This document shows positions 51,184 to 60,087 of a stretch of 64,000 nucleotides of DNA, one piece after another. The position numbers and the translations under genes were made by a program. The stretch comes from Phymorhynchus buccinoides (Eukaryota; Mollusca; Gastropoda; Neogastropoda; Raphitomidae), in assembly GCA_017654935.2 (NCBI GenBank), contig CM065703.1, positions 46,668,612 through 46,732,611 of the forward strand, in the 5' to 3' direction. The notes under the pieces were generated by a model. The model searched no databases, was not told the DNA's origin, and saw nothing but the letters and a program-made list of their open reading frames with translations. Within the stretch, counting starts at the first letter, position 1. Every line of letters starts with the position of its first letter.

Positions 51184-52113
51184 ATGAACACTAGTCAAAT
51201 CGAGGAGTTATTATATCGTAACGCTTTTTCGAAGCGAGCGTTTCGTGGCGTTTTTCCTAGAGATAAACTAGGCAACGGGCCTCGACCTAAAGGGCGAGCT
51301 AACGCTTACGTCATTAACACGGACGATAGCTCGGGTCCCGGGCAACATTGGGTGGCTGCTTATTTTGACGGTCACGGTCACGCGGAATATTTTGATAGTT
51401 ACGGGTTTCAACCGTTACACTCCGCCATCGAGCGGTTTATGAAACGTCACGCAACTTATAAACATAATCCTAAACTTCTACAACACGTTACTAGTTCGGC
51501 TTGCGGTTTATACGTTGTGTATTTTATCATGAAATCTCGCGGAGCTACGATGGGTAGACTTTTAGCCCCTTTCCAGCCTCACGATCCGAGTTTCACGCCT
51601 GGTGTGGAATTTAGTACAACGCCTGATATGATTGGTCGAGGGGTTTATATATTAAGAAAAGCATCCCCCCGGACGATCATTAATTCGAGAATCATGAGCG
51701 GCGAAAGCGCTAGTTATTTCCCGTTAGGGGGAAACCTGTACGCCGCCGTGAAACGATGGAAAAGACTACCCAGAGTGTCTTTGCGGCAATACGTCTCCCC
51801 TAGCGGGGTAAAAGGGGGCCGCTTAGAAGTCTCCCGTAACACCGCTTGGATGGAGGAAAAACATGTTAAAAGGTTAATGAAGATCGCTCCAAAAATCTAC
51901 CAAGAAATGGGGAAACAACTGCAGCGGCCGGCGAAAGAAACCGAAGAAGAAGAAGAAGAAGCGGTCAAAGAAGAAGGAGAAGGAGAGAAGAAGAAGAAAC
52001 AGGAAACGCAACAAAGACGCTCGGAAACGGGGCCCCGGGATCCTCGGCGCTCGGACACTGGGGGGTGGGATCACCAGCCTTATTTTTACGCCGAACGCTA
52101 CTGTCCGGAGTAA
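51184..52113 (+). CDS. Adenain-like cysteine protease with C-terminal PC4-like domain
   Basis: 309 residues. The N-terminal half is a papain/Ulp1-fold viral protease of the adenain type: 'GPGQHWVAAYFDGHGHAEYF' carries the catalytic His (H55), DSYG the acidic residue (D71), and 'LLQHVTSSACGLYVVYF' the oxyanion-hole Gln (Q100) and nucleophile Cys (C107). Such enzymes mature capsid proteins in adenoviruses and Maverick/Polinton-type elements. Residues about 184-240 ('NLYAAVKRWKRLPRVSLRQY' ... 'SRNTAWMEEKHVKRLMKIAP') fit a PC4/p15 ssDNA-binding-type domain (weaker call). The tail 250-309 is Glu/Lys-rich and disordered. All catalytic positions are intact and the frame is open. The start is the first ATG after the capsid-like stop. 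G+C and codon choice differ from the AT-rich surroundings. Confidence 0.85.
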   Translation: MNTSQIEELLYRNAFSKRAFRGVFPRDKLGNGPRPKGRANAYVINTDDSSGPGQHWVAAYFDGHGHAEYFDSYGFQPLHSAIERFMKRHATYKHNPKLLQHVTSSACGLYVVYFIMKSRGATMGRLLAPFQPHDPSFTPGVEFSTTPDMIGRGVYILRKASPRTIINSRIMSGESASYFPLGGNLYAAVKRWKRLPRVSLRQYVSPSGVKGGRLEVSRNTAWMEEKHVKRLMKIAPKIYQEMGKQLQRPAKETEEEEEEAVKEEGEGEKKKKQETQQRRSETGPRDPRRSDTGGWDHQPYFYAERYCPE

Positions 52114-52308
52114 CGGGCTCCGTCAAGGAGTCCCGTGACTAACGGGAAACGACAGCAGCAGCCGTAGCAGTAGCAGCAGCGGCGGCAGCGACGATCCCGT
52201 TAACGACTTAACCGTGACTAACTCGTCAGCGGCACCGACAGTTTCTTGGCACCGAGCGGCGGAGAGGAATAGGAGGGCGTGACGTTGTGTAGCGTAACGG
52301 CTCAATTA

Positions 52309-52346
52309 ACCAATCGCGGGTGAATAGCTTTAGACCGTTTATAAGG
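52309..52346 (+). promoter_or_regulatory. CCAAT + TATA promoter of the PC4-like gene
   Basis: 'accaatc' at 52309-52315 and 'tttataagg' at 52338-52346, 24-25 bp upstream of a candidate initiator 'ttcatcctca' (52371) and 80 bp upstream of the ATG at 52426. A donor-like 'ctggtaag' (52413-52420) sits in the leader. This is a compact viral-style promoter, and it supports separate transcription of the downstream gene. Confidence 0.6.
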
Positions 52347-52425
52347 ACGGGACACTGGCGTTCATCCTCAAACATTTACCAATTTTCCAAAGCGAAACAA
52401 ACTCGACTCTCACTGGTAAGCGACG

Positions 52426-53070
52426 ATGGAAAACTTTATTGATAACTTAGAAAAAAGAATCCAGATGGACATTAGGCAGATTTCCATCAAGAGGTGCGAG
52501 GGCTGCTACCACGATTACGCTAATCAACTCGTCTCACTACGCCCTATGAGGAACAAGTGTTTTTTCGTTTCGATGAGGCTTTTGAGCGCCTAGATGTTGG
52601 GACTCTACTCGCTAACCAGGCCGGTGCGATGAAAGTGAAAATGGTTGTGGACGCATCGTGTCAAGAAGTGGCTGATGCGTGGTTGAAAGCCGATTCTGTG
52701 GTAGCAGCCGCCGCGGCTCAAGCGGTGACGACGCTGGCGGCAGAAGAAAAAGAAAAACAATAAGTCGTTTGTTTTTGCAGAAGAATCCTCCTCCTCCTCC
52801 GCCGCCGAGACCTACGTGTCGGCCTACGGCGACGAGTTAATACCGCTATCCACCCGGGAAGGAGAGCGCAATATTTTCGCGAGCTGCGGGCTCTGGAAGG
52901 ACGAGCCCGTCGTCCACGTCCGACGCTACACGGTGGGGACCCGGAATCAACTGTTCCCTACCAAAACGGGCATGTGTTTGAACGAAACGGAGTTTAAAAA
53001 ACTTTTGAAGGAAATGGGGCAGTTGAAAAGGAAGGTGAAGGGGCTGAAGAAAAACAAGGAGAGTGAGTAA
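52426..53070 (+). pseudogene. Cys-containing protein with C-terminal PC4-like domain, two frameshifts
   Basis: Three overlapping frames make one collinear product of about 210 residues. Part 1 from ATG 52426: 'MENFIDNLEKRIQMDIRQIS' then 'IKRCEGCYHDYANQLVSLRP' MRNKC, a short Cys-rich module (CxGC...C, possible metal binding). At the T-run 52560-52565 the frame shifts to part 2 (to 52763): 'RFDEAFERLDVGTLLANQAG', then Ala/Glu-rich. At the A-run 52748-52757 it shifts back to part 3: a Ser/Ala linker, then 'LWKDEPVVHVRRYTVGTRNQ', LFPTKTGMCLNETEFKKLL and a Lys-rich coiled tail, ending at 53070. Part 3 matches the PC4/p15 DNA-binding domain (beta-sheet RRYxxG...PTKxGxxL then helix). Both shifts sit in homopolymers, so they may be sequencing errors. 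An alternative is that 'tttgtttttgcag' (52768-52780) is a splice acceptor. Confidence 0.65.
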
Positions 53071-53099
53071 GCTCCAGGGGAGCAAAGACTGTGCCAAAA

Positions 53100-53560
53100 A
53101 AAAAAGTGTAATTAAAATGGTTGATCGGACTCGCTTTAATTAACCGGGGTGAAGCAAAGACGCTATGCCGTGAGAAAGACGCTTAATTAAAATCAGTGTT
53201 AAGAAAGACAATGTTGATGCTGATGCCGCTGCCGCTGGTTAATTAAAAAACGGTTGGTTGATTTTTTCTTGATTTTTTTTTTCTTTCTGGTTAATGTTGT
53301 CGACGTAAATATTATTTAAATGTTGTTAAATCGGGTGTTGTTGATGATGTATTACGCTCTACCGCTTAATTAAAATCAGTGTTAAGAAAGACAATGTTGA
53401 TGCTGATGCCGCTGCTGCGGCTGGTTAATTAAAAACAGTTGGTTGATTTTTTCTTGATTTTTTTTTCCCTGGTTAATGTTGTCGACGTCAATATTATTTA
53501 AATGTTGTTAAATCGGTTGTTGTTGTTGTTGTTGATGATGATGTATTGAAAAAAAAAGTT
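53100..53560. repeat. TTAATTAA-rich 183-bp direct repeats
   Basis: Two copies with a 183-bp period (starting 53180 and 53363) sharing 'cgcttaattaaaatcagtgt', 'taagaaagacaatgttgatg', 'ggttaattaaaaa' and 'gttgtcgacgt(a/c)aatatt'. TTAATTAA or TAATTAAA recurs at least six times in 53105-53430. Non-coding, at the end of the virus-like cassette. Confidence 0.9.
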
Positions 53561-53572
53561 TAAGATGGAATG

Positions 53573-53898
53573 GTGGATTTTGATTAATCCTACTATCTAT
53601 TTAATTTAATACTTACCAACACTCAAAACAACTGCATTAGCCTAAAACAACCTGGAACCTTACCCTAGCACATAGCTAAAACGAAAGTGGCCCCAAGGGA
53701 CTGCACCCATACCGCAGGGAGTAGCGGGAGTGACTCCCCTTACTTCCGGGTATGACGCGCACCCTTGGGGCACCGGATATGTCATTCGTGTAATTTTACA
53801 GCCCCGCATCAGGAGGGAGGCTGGGAGGGAACATTTTTTGTTTTGAGTGTTGGTAAGTATTAAATTAAATAGATAGTAGGATTAATCAAAATCCACCA
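53573..53898. mobile_element. Short inverted-repeat unit related to the DIRS-like element ends
   Basis: About 326 bp flanked by 60-bp inverted arms ('attaatcctactatctattt', 'aatacttaccaacactcaaa' and complements at 53839-53895). The inner sequence 53625-53783 ('gcctaaaacaacctggaacc' ... 'cttggggcaccggatatgtc') is the reverse complement of 59465-59625, inside the right end of the following element. It looks like a solo or non-autonomous relative. Confidence 0.8.
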
Positions 53899-54192
53899 AT
53901 CTAATTTAATCATACTATACCAACACTCAAAACAACTGCAGATTACCACCGTGGTGGAGGGTGATGCGTGCCAACTGACACACCAACAACCCCAAAAGCA
54001 TACCAGTAAAAGAGGGGAAACACTCCTAAGAGAATCCCCCGAAAGATGTACAACATCCCTGAAAATATGCAAATAAATACCCCCAAACAGTCATGTCAAT
54101 GATATACCAAAGAACACAGAGAAAAAACAGAGGCACAAAAAACACCGGAACTCACACTACAAGGAGACCGGGACCTGCGAAACGACCACCTT

Positions 54193-55164
54193 CTAGATGG
54201 AAAAGGAGTCGTCTTCGCCCTGAGCAGAGATATCCCTCAGGTAAAACTGAAGAAAGGTGTTCTGCGACTACCAGAACGCTGAGGCCATAACCTTCACAAG
54301 AGGGACACCCTTGACTACCGCCAGGGAAGAGCTGATGGCCCGCAACTCGTGGGCGCGAATGGGGTTATCAGGTAACCTAACCAGCGAGCGGGCATAGGCC
54401 AACTTAATGAGGTCGAGGAACCAACGGGACACAGTACCCTTAGCCACATCGCTGCAGTACTTGGGATTAAAGGAGACGAACAGGCGACGTTTAGCCCTTC
54501 TGAAGGACTTGGTACGAGCCAGAAGAACGAAGAGCCCTAACGGGGCAGAGGAAGAAAAAACTGTCTTGAGAGTCAGAAGCTTAAGAGACAACGACTCCAG
54601 GGGTTCAAATTTGACCCAGAGAAAAACCAGAACCAAAAAGATGTCCCACTGAGGACACTGGACCGTTCTGGACGGGGCTTGGAGGCGCACAGCGTCCAGG
54701 AAGTGAGAAACTGGCAAAGCCGAGAGATTCCCCGTAAACTTGGAACCTAAAGACAACGAGATCGTGCTAATCAAGACCGCCCTATAACCTGACAAGGTTT
54801 GAGAGGAAGAGTTCCTAGTTCTAAGCAAGTGAGAGAGGAACTCCACGAACTGAACCGTTGAGGGACGAAGCGGGTCAAACTTTCTCTCCTGACAAAACGC
54901 AAACCAGGCGGCCCGGCGAAGATCATACAGATCGTTTGTAGACTTACGCCGAGAGGCGGCCAACAGATCCACGGTGCGCGTGGAAAACCCCTGAGAGCGA
55001 AGGCCTAGTCGGACAGCCGCAATGCGACCAGGTTTAGCCTTGAAGGGCAAGGGTGTCCGACCCCGCTTCTTGACTGAAGAAGAGTGGCGGGAGTGAGATT
55101 GAGCGGAAGAGGACCGTCTTGCGCCATGTCGAGGAGCTCTGGGAACCAATGGCTCCTGGGCCAC
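54193..55164 (-). pseudogene. DIRS-type tyrosine recombinase, internally deleted, amber before the Tyr motif
   Basis: The main frame 55164-54268 encodes 298 residues. The basic N-terminus is followed by a core-binding region ('RRKSTNDLYDLRRAAWFAFC', 'PLRPSTVQFVEFLSHLLRTR', 'GYRAVLISTISLSLGSKFTG') and 'PQWDIFLVLVFLWVKFEPLE', then the C-terminal part 'ARTKSFRRAKRRLFVSFNPK', 'PDNPIRAHELRAISSSLAVV' (HxxR box) and ASAFW. Between SLKLLTLKTVF and SSSAPLG the segment that normally holds the first catalytic Arg appears deleted. TAG (54270-54268) follows W; the same frame then continues 24 codons ('SQNTFLQFYLRDISAQGEDD' SFSI) containing the FYLRD motif with the expected nucleophilic Tyr. So the sequence shows two independent defects. 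Family: phage-integrase-like recombinases of DIRS elements, which insert circular DNA copies. Confidence 0.8.
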
Positions 55165-55334
55165 ATTGGTGTGACGAGAATCAAGTCCGGGTGCTCCCGA
55201 AGGACTTCTTCAACACCCGGGGGATTAGTGCCATCAGAGGGGAGGAATACAACGGCATGCACTTCAGGAAGAAGTGCGAGAAGTGGTGGCGTACAGCTTA
55301 GCGGTACGGTAGCACCTAAGGCCATGGAACTCAT
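55005..55334 (-). pseudogene. RNase H / post-RT C-terminal fragment of DIRS-like pol
   Basis: 109-codon frame with 'AVVFLPSDGTNPPGVEEVLR', 'LILVTPMWPRSHWFPELLDM' and 'GPLPLNLTPATLLQSRSGVG'. The P(M/F)WPxxxWFPxLLxM signature is typical of the end of the DIRS RT-RNase H polyprotein. It overlaps the recombinase start by about 160 nt in another frame, as is usual for DIRS elements. The upstream RT palm and YxDD motif are not present. Confidence 0.7.
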
Positions 55335-55419
55335 ACTGAAGAAGACAAACTCCGCATCGAGTCACCTAGAGCAGCCAAGGCCTGATACATTACGGACTAT
55401 GAGTGGCCGGACCGGGCCA

Positions 55420-55990
55420 CTACACACTGCTACGCCCTTTCGAACTGGAAAATATCGATCGAAGGGGCGAGTCTGGGTCAGAAAACAAACTGGACAAGAC
55501 TAGTTCAGAATGTCGGGCAAGCAAAGGACCGATGGCGGGATAGAGACAGCTAGTACTAGGATGAAAATCCGCAAGAGCAGCAGATTCAGCCTCTGACCTA
55601 GCAAACTGAGAAACCACGGTACGAATGTGCGACTGCACTTCGTAACCAACTCTACATGCTAAGACCGACGAAAGGGACCCCCGTTGACTGGGTGAAAAAC
55701 CAGCGGAGACAATTCGATCGGTAGGGAGGTAAAATAAAAATAAAAAACTGCCTATGAAGTAGGAACAGACAGCAACAGCAACATAGTTGCTATCGCATGA
55801 CGTCAAATCGAACCAGATGACGCGGAAAAGTCCCCACCGAAAAGGAAAACATGTAGACAAAAAGCGAAACAGTGTGCAAACGTGACGATGACACACCTCG
55901 ACCTAAACCATAAAAAACGGTCGGAACGAGACGCCGAAGACCAAAAAGGGGGGGGGCCTGAAGGAAGGCAAAAATCACCCCGTCGAACAA
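55420..55990 (-). other. Unassigned ORFs inside the DIRS-like element
   Basis: Two overlapping minus-strand frames (55896-55420, 158 codons; 55990-55790, 66 codons) lie where the reverse transcriptase should be. I do not recognise RT motifs. 'SAALADFHPSTSCLYPAIGP' and a hydrophobic stretch (VAVAVCSYFIGSFLFLFYLP) are visible. Could be filler after an internal deletion. Confidence 0.4.
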
Positions 55991-56497
55991 CTTTAGGTTG
56001 AAAGCTGTGCCGTTCGGTGATCTGACGGCTGAGAAGGGAAGATCATGCTAGCCGGACAGTTAAAGCCAGATCGGGACGGAACCAGTCCGAAACAGGATGA
56101 CTGGAACGGCCGAACGAGTCAACAGGTTGAACAACTCATGGTTGAAACCGTGAAAGAAGGAGTGCGCACTCTGACTTCTCTCTGCAAGGGCCTATGTATA
56201 CCCAGGCCAGAGGAAGGAGCTCCGAAGAAGAACAAAAAACCCTTTAAACGGCCTAAGAGATCGCCGGCCAATTAGAGTCAGAATGGGCCGAAAACGGTCG
56301 GGAATTTTTGATAAAACCGGTTGACAGGACCGGTTGAAAAAGTCGGGAATAGAAACCCGGACTGGGATCGTTCACTCGCGCCCGCGCCCTTCAAGAGAAG
56401 GTCCTCCACTTCCTCTGGAGGATCTCCAACGGACAGGATCGCCGTTTCTTGGAAGGTTCGGCCTCCTGTTGCCACGAGAAGACTGGGAAGGGGGGCC

Positions 56498-57536
56498 TCA
56501 AGGCCTTGAACTGGGGAGGAGGCCTAGAGGAGTATCCCACACTCCTAGAGCGGGACGCGAAGTACCCCGGACGAAATGGTTGGGACGGGGCTGGTTCAAC
56601 AGGGCCCGATAGATAGCCTTCTGGCTATCAGCTGACTTCCTCTTTGAAGAGGACTCGAGAACTGGGGGAACCGATTCTTCCCCTAACAAGCCCGACTCCG
56701 GAAGGGGAAGAGAGCGCAAAACGCTCCTTTTCCCTGGACGAAAGAGACCTGTTCTGCGCCAGAAAGAATCCCGGGCCAAGGCACAGGTTTGAACCTTCAA
56801 ACCAGCCGTGACATCAGAGAGGCTCTGTAGCACATTGCCCAAAAGGGCTAGAGAGACTCCAACGGAAGCTTCATCCACCTGATCAAAGAACTGAAAAACC
56901 GCCGGTGAATCAGAGGCTGAATTGCCTAGAGACTCCGCCAAGGTTTGCACGAGAGAGGTGGCCATGCCACAAGCCCTGAGAGAACCAGACAGAGATTCCT
57001 CGAGAGACTTGAACGTGACGGGAGGAACAGCAGCAGGACCCCAAGGACTCCACCTCCTCAGAAGAAGGTTTGGAGACGGAGGGGAAGGGCAGGTATTCCG
57101 TTGGTAGGGGGACGAAAGGTCTGAATCCAGGTACCAAAAAGGAACCGAACTGAGACGAGGCCGGCTGAGAACGCCCCAGATTAGCCTCAGCAATCTGTTT
57201 CAACGAAAGGACCTTGCCGGTCCTCAACGTGAACTCCGCTTTAACCACCAAATCCTCCGGGAAGGAGGGGGCTTGGAGAGTCAAGGAGCTCTTGGCCTGC
57301 AGAAGAGAGCCAACCGCGTGATCAGTGGCGGACTCCTGATGGGAGGAACGCACAGGTACCACGTAAGGGCACGATCGAGACAAAATCTTGAGAAGATTCT
57401 GAACCGAGGACTCAGTGAGAGAGTGAGGGACCTCCGACTGAGGGTCCAGTTCCATGTCTGACTCAAAGTCGGACTGAAACTCAGAGAATTCCCTGGAGGG
57501 GTCTGGCCGTTGAAGCTTCTGATAAGGGCGGCCCAA
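56498..57536 (-). pseudogene. DIRS gag-like protein, one frameshift
   Basis: The frame 57536-56910 begins MGRPYQKLQRPDPSREFSEF and includes 'FPEDLVVKAEFTLRTGKVLS' and 'LPTEYLPFPSVSKPSSEEVE'. The frame 57193-56498 takes over after a shift near 57.03-57.08 kb with 'TFKSLEESLSGSLRACGMAT', 'FDQVDEASVGVSLALLGNVL', 'QSLSDVTAGLKVQTCALARD' and 'SSSKRKSADSQKAIYRALLN'. Acidic N-terminus, helical middle (E)ESLSxSLRA...LxxTLAESL typical of DIRS ORF1 proteins, and a basic tail. It lies upstream of the pol remnants in the element's sense direction. Confidence 0.6.
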
Positions 57537-57734
57537 GAGTCAAACACCACCGGAGGCCATGCCTGGCAGAGGGCTCTGCCGGTAGGGAGTGAGAGGATCA
57601 CTGAACACCGGCCGGAACCGGGAGAACGTGGCGTCCTCCGTGCGAGCGGGACATTCCCGGTTGACCCAAACCGGAGGAACGAACCGGAAATTCATCATCG
57701 GAATTTTCCGGTTCTAGGCGAACCCTTTCCCGGT

Positions 57735-58580
57735 ATGTCCGCGTTGGCCAAGCAACCGGGAGACAACCGGATGATTACCGGGTAAACACCGGGAGAACCG
57801 GAGGAAACGGTCTCGCAACCGGGAAAGGCAAATAACCGGTTGCGGTGGGAAAGCCAAGAGGCTCCAACCGTGCCATCCCCCGGTATGTCCGCGTTGGCCA
57901 AGCAACCGGGAGACAACCGGGAGAAACCGGATGAATACCGGGTGAAACCGGGTAAGCACCGGGAGAACCGGAGGAAACCGTCTCACAACCGTGAGAAGCG
58001 AATTTCCGGTTGCGGTGGGACTGCCAAGAGGCCCCAACCGCGCCAGTGCCAGGATCACTGGAGAGCCATCCCCCGGGAGGGGGGTATGGACTCTTATCGG
58101 TATTGAAGGTGCCCCGCACCGACCGATTTGACTGTCCTGGTAACCTCTCCCTCGAACTGAGTGGAGGATTTGAGCCCGGACTCAGGAAAGGGAACAGGCC
58201 GTTCCCGATCCTGGAGGTACCTCCCAGGTACCACCGTTTGTCCGCGTTGGCCAAGCAACCGGGAGACAACCGGGAGAAACCGGATGAAACCGGGGTAAGC
58301 ACCGGGAGAACCGGAGGAAACCGTCTCACAACCGTGAGAAGCGAATTTCCGGTTGCGGTGGGACTGCCAAGAGGCCCCAACCGCGCCAGTGCCAGGATCA
58401 CTGGAGAGCCATCCCCCGGGAGGGGGGTATGGACTCTTATCGGTATTGAAGGTGCCCCGCACCGACCGATTTGACTGTCCTGGTAACCTCTCCCTCGAAC
58501 TGAGTGGAGGATTTGAGCCCGGACTCAGGAAAGGGAACAGGCCGTTCCCGATCCTGGAGGTACCTCCCAGGTACCACCGG
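57735..58580. repeat. 353-bp tandem repeat in the leader of the DIRS-like element
   Basis: Two near-identical 353-bp copies (starting at 57888 and 58241, 'tccgcgttggccaagcaacc') plus a partial one at 57738. Within each, 'ccgggagaaaccggatgaa' type units repeat 'accggg/aaccgg' many times. Long open frames in both directions arise from this and are not genes. Confidence 0.92.
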
Positions 58581-59637
58581 ATGATTGCCTGACAGACTGG
58601 CCAGTCTGGTGACAGAGGAGTCACCTCTGTCACTAGGCAAGCTCCCCGGAGGGGAGCCTCTCTGTTCCGTAAACATCAAGCCCACAGGACGGAAACCAGA
58701 GGTGGAAAGGGATTGCCTATCCCTGTTGAGGTCGACGCTGGTCTTAGCGGACAAGGGCCTCCTGGAGGCAAGCCTGTGAACAGAAGAAGGAGAGAGGGCT
58801 GCGCCAGTGACAGTCTCACGTTAGAAGAGACAACTGGCGGCACCCTCTCTGGCCTAATCATAGAACCGAAATAGGAGGAAGATTCTGTCGATGCGAAAGG
58901 GAGAACCCTGAAACCCGAAGAGTCCAAGTGACGTAGTACAAAGCCTGCGAGTCCAACGGAAAAGGAGGAGCAGAAACCTCCGAAGGGAGAGAAACTGGAA
59001 TGGGCTCCGAAACCGGTTAGGCCGGTGTAACCGAAACGGACTGTGACTGGACGTTAGACGTAGGATTTGTGAGAGGATTTAGACGAAAACTTCTTGTAGA
59101 AGATTAAGAGAACCTGCCCAAAGGGTCCCTAGTGAGAGAAGAAGAGTCAACTGACTTGGAAACAGAAAAACAACCGAAGCAGAAACTGCTTTGCCCGAGT
59201 GTTTTGAAACCGAGGGGTGCAAGAAGCCATAATGGCTGACGCCACCCCGAAAACGAACAACAGAGTGAACGAAATAATTTTTCAACTAAAACGAACACCA
59301 AGAAATGACAATGAAATAATATCGATAGGATGACTAACAGCCTTCCCAAGAAACTGAATAGAACAAAGCTATGCACGGAACGAACCCACCAGATAGACAA
59401 GAGTCAGAAAAGGCGGAGCAGGGTAGGCCCAGGTGTGGTAGAAAGGCTGGAAAATTTAAGAATGACATATCCGGTGCCCCAAGGGTGCGCGTCATACCCG
59501 GAAGTAAGGGGAGTCACTCCCGCTACTCCCTGCGGTATGGGTGCAGTCCCTTGGGGCCACTTTCGTTTTAGCTATGTGCTAGGGTAAGGTTCCAGGTTGT
59601 TTTAGGCTAATGCAGTTGTTTTGAGTGTTGGTATAGT

Positions 59638-59823
59638 ATGATTAAATTAGATTGCGAAATTTGTAACAAAACTTTTTCGGTTAAAAGAAATTTACTGAGA
59701 CATAAATCCGCCGTTCATAACGATGCTCAGGTTCGCTTTAACTGCGAGCAATGTCCTTCGTCCTTTGGGCGCAAATCTGATCTTATGAAACATAAAAGAG
59801 TTATTCACGAAGAGCGTGCGTAA
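59638..59823 (+). CDS. Two-finger C2H2 zinc-finger ORF
   Basis: 61 codons. Finger 1 is CEICNKTFSVKRNLLRHKSAVH and finger 2 is CEQCPSSFGRKSDLMKHKRVIH (each C-x2-C-x12-H-x3-4-H), giving a complete pair, followed by TAA at 59821. The ATG (59638) lies inside the last bases of the DIRS-like right inverted repeat, so the true N-terminus was probably upstream of the insertion or the ORF is a 3' exon. C2H2 proteins of this size occur both in hosts and in virus-like elements. It could belong with the 50.6-53.1 kb cassette that the DIRS element now separates from it (inference). Confidence 0.65.
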   Translation: MIKLDCEICNKTFSVKRNLLRHKSAVHNDAQVRFNCEQCPSSFGRKSDLMKHKRVIHEERA

Positions 59824-60087
59824 AGTGTGAGTGTCCCGTGTGTAACTGACCTAAGACAGTTTCTTCCTTCCGGCCGCCAGCAGCCGGAGGAAGACGTTCC
59901 TTCAAGTTTGGACGTACAGAGTGAGTTACGTTTTTGAAAACGTGAGTTGCGACCTTTGATTGCATGTCGGAAGATGGGAGACATATGTCTGGACAGTCTT
60001 TCACAGGACCCATGCCAGACGAATGTCATACCCTCTAGATTTCAAGCTGGTGAAGAGATAAAAAAAAAAGTTAAAAGATCAGGATGG
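59824..60087. other. Spacer, nothing recognised
   Basis: Short frames on both strands without domains. 'cggccgccagcagccggagg' at 59869 forms a small GC hairpin. Confidence 0.4.

Larger units (their letters stand above)
53901..59645 (-). mobile_element. DIRS-like tyrosine-recombinase retroelement, defective
   Basis: Bounded by ~43-bp inverted repeats: left 53901-53941 'atctaatttaatcatactat' + 'accaacactcaaaacaactg', right 59603-59645 the complement. On the minus strand it carries a gag-like ORF (57.5-56.5 kb), an RNase H end fragment (55.33-55.0 kb) and a tyrosine recombinase (55.16-54.2 kb) in the order known for DIRS elements. The reverse transcriptase core is absent between 56.5 and 55.3 kb. 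G+C is higher than the surroundings. Class assignment rests on the recombinase, the RH/recombinase overlap and the inverted ends. Confidence 0.78.

Noticed and set aside
50640..53070. Free viral contaminant (such as an adenovirus genome)
   Set aside because: Truncated and frameshifted genes, flanked by host repeats and a DIRS insertion within 1 kb; this is an integrated, decaying element.
57695..58754. Pro/Gly/Arg-rich ORFs of 80-208 codons on both strands
   Set aside because: Frames opened by the GC-rich 353-bp leader repeat of the DIRS-like element; the duplicated ORFs are identical because the DNA is duplicated.
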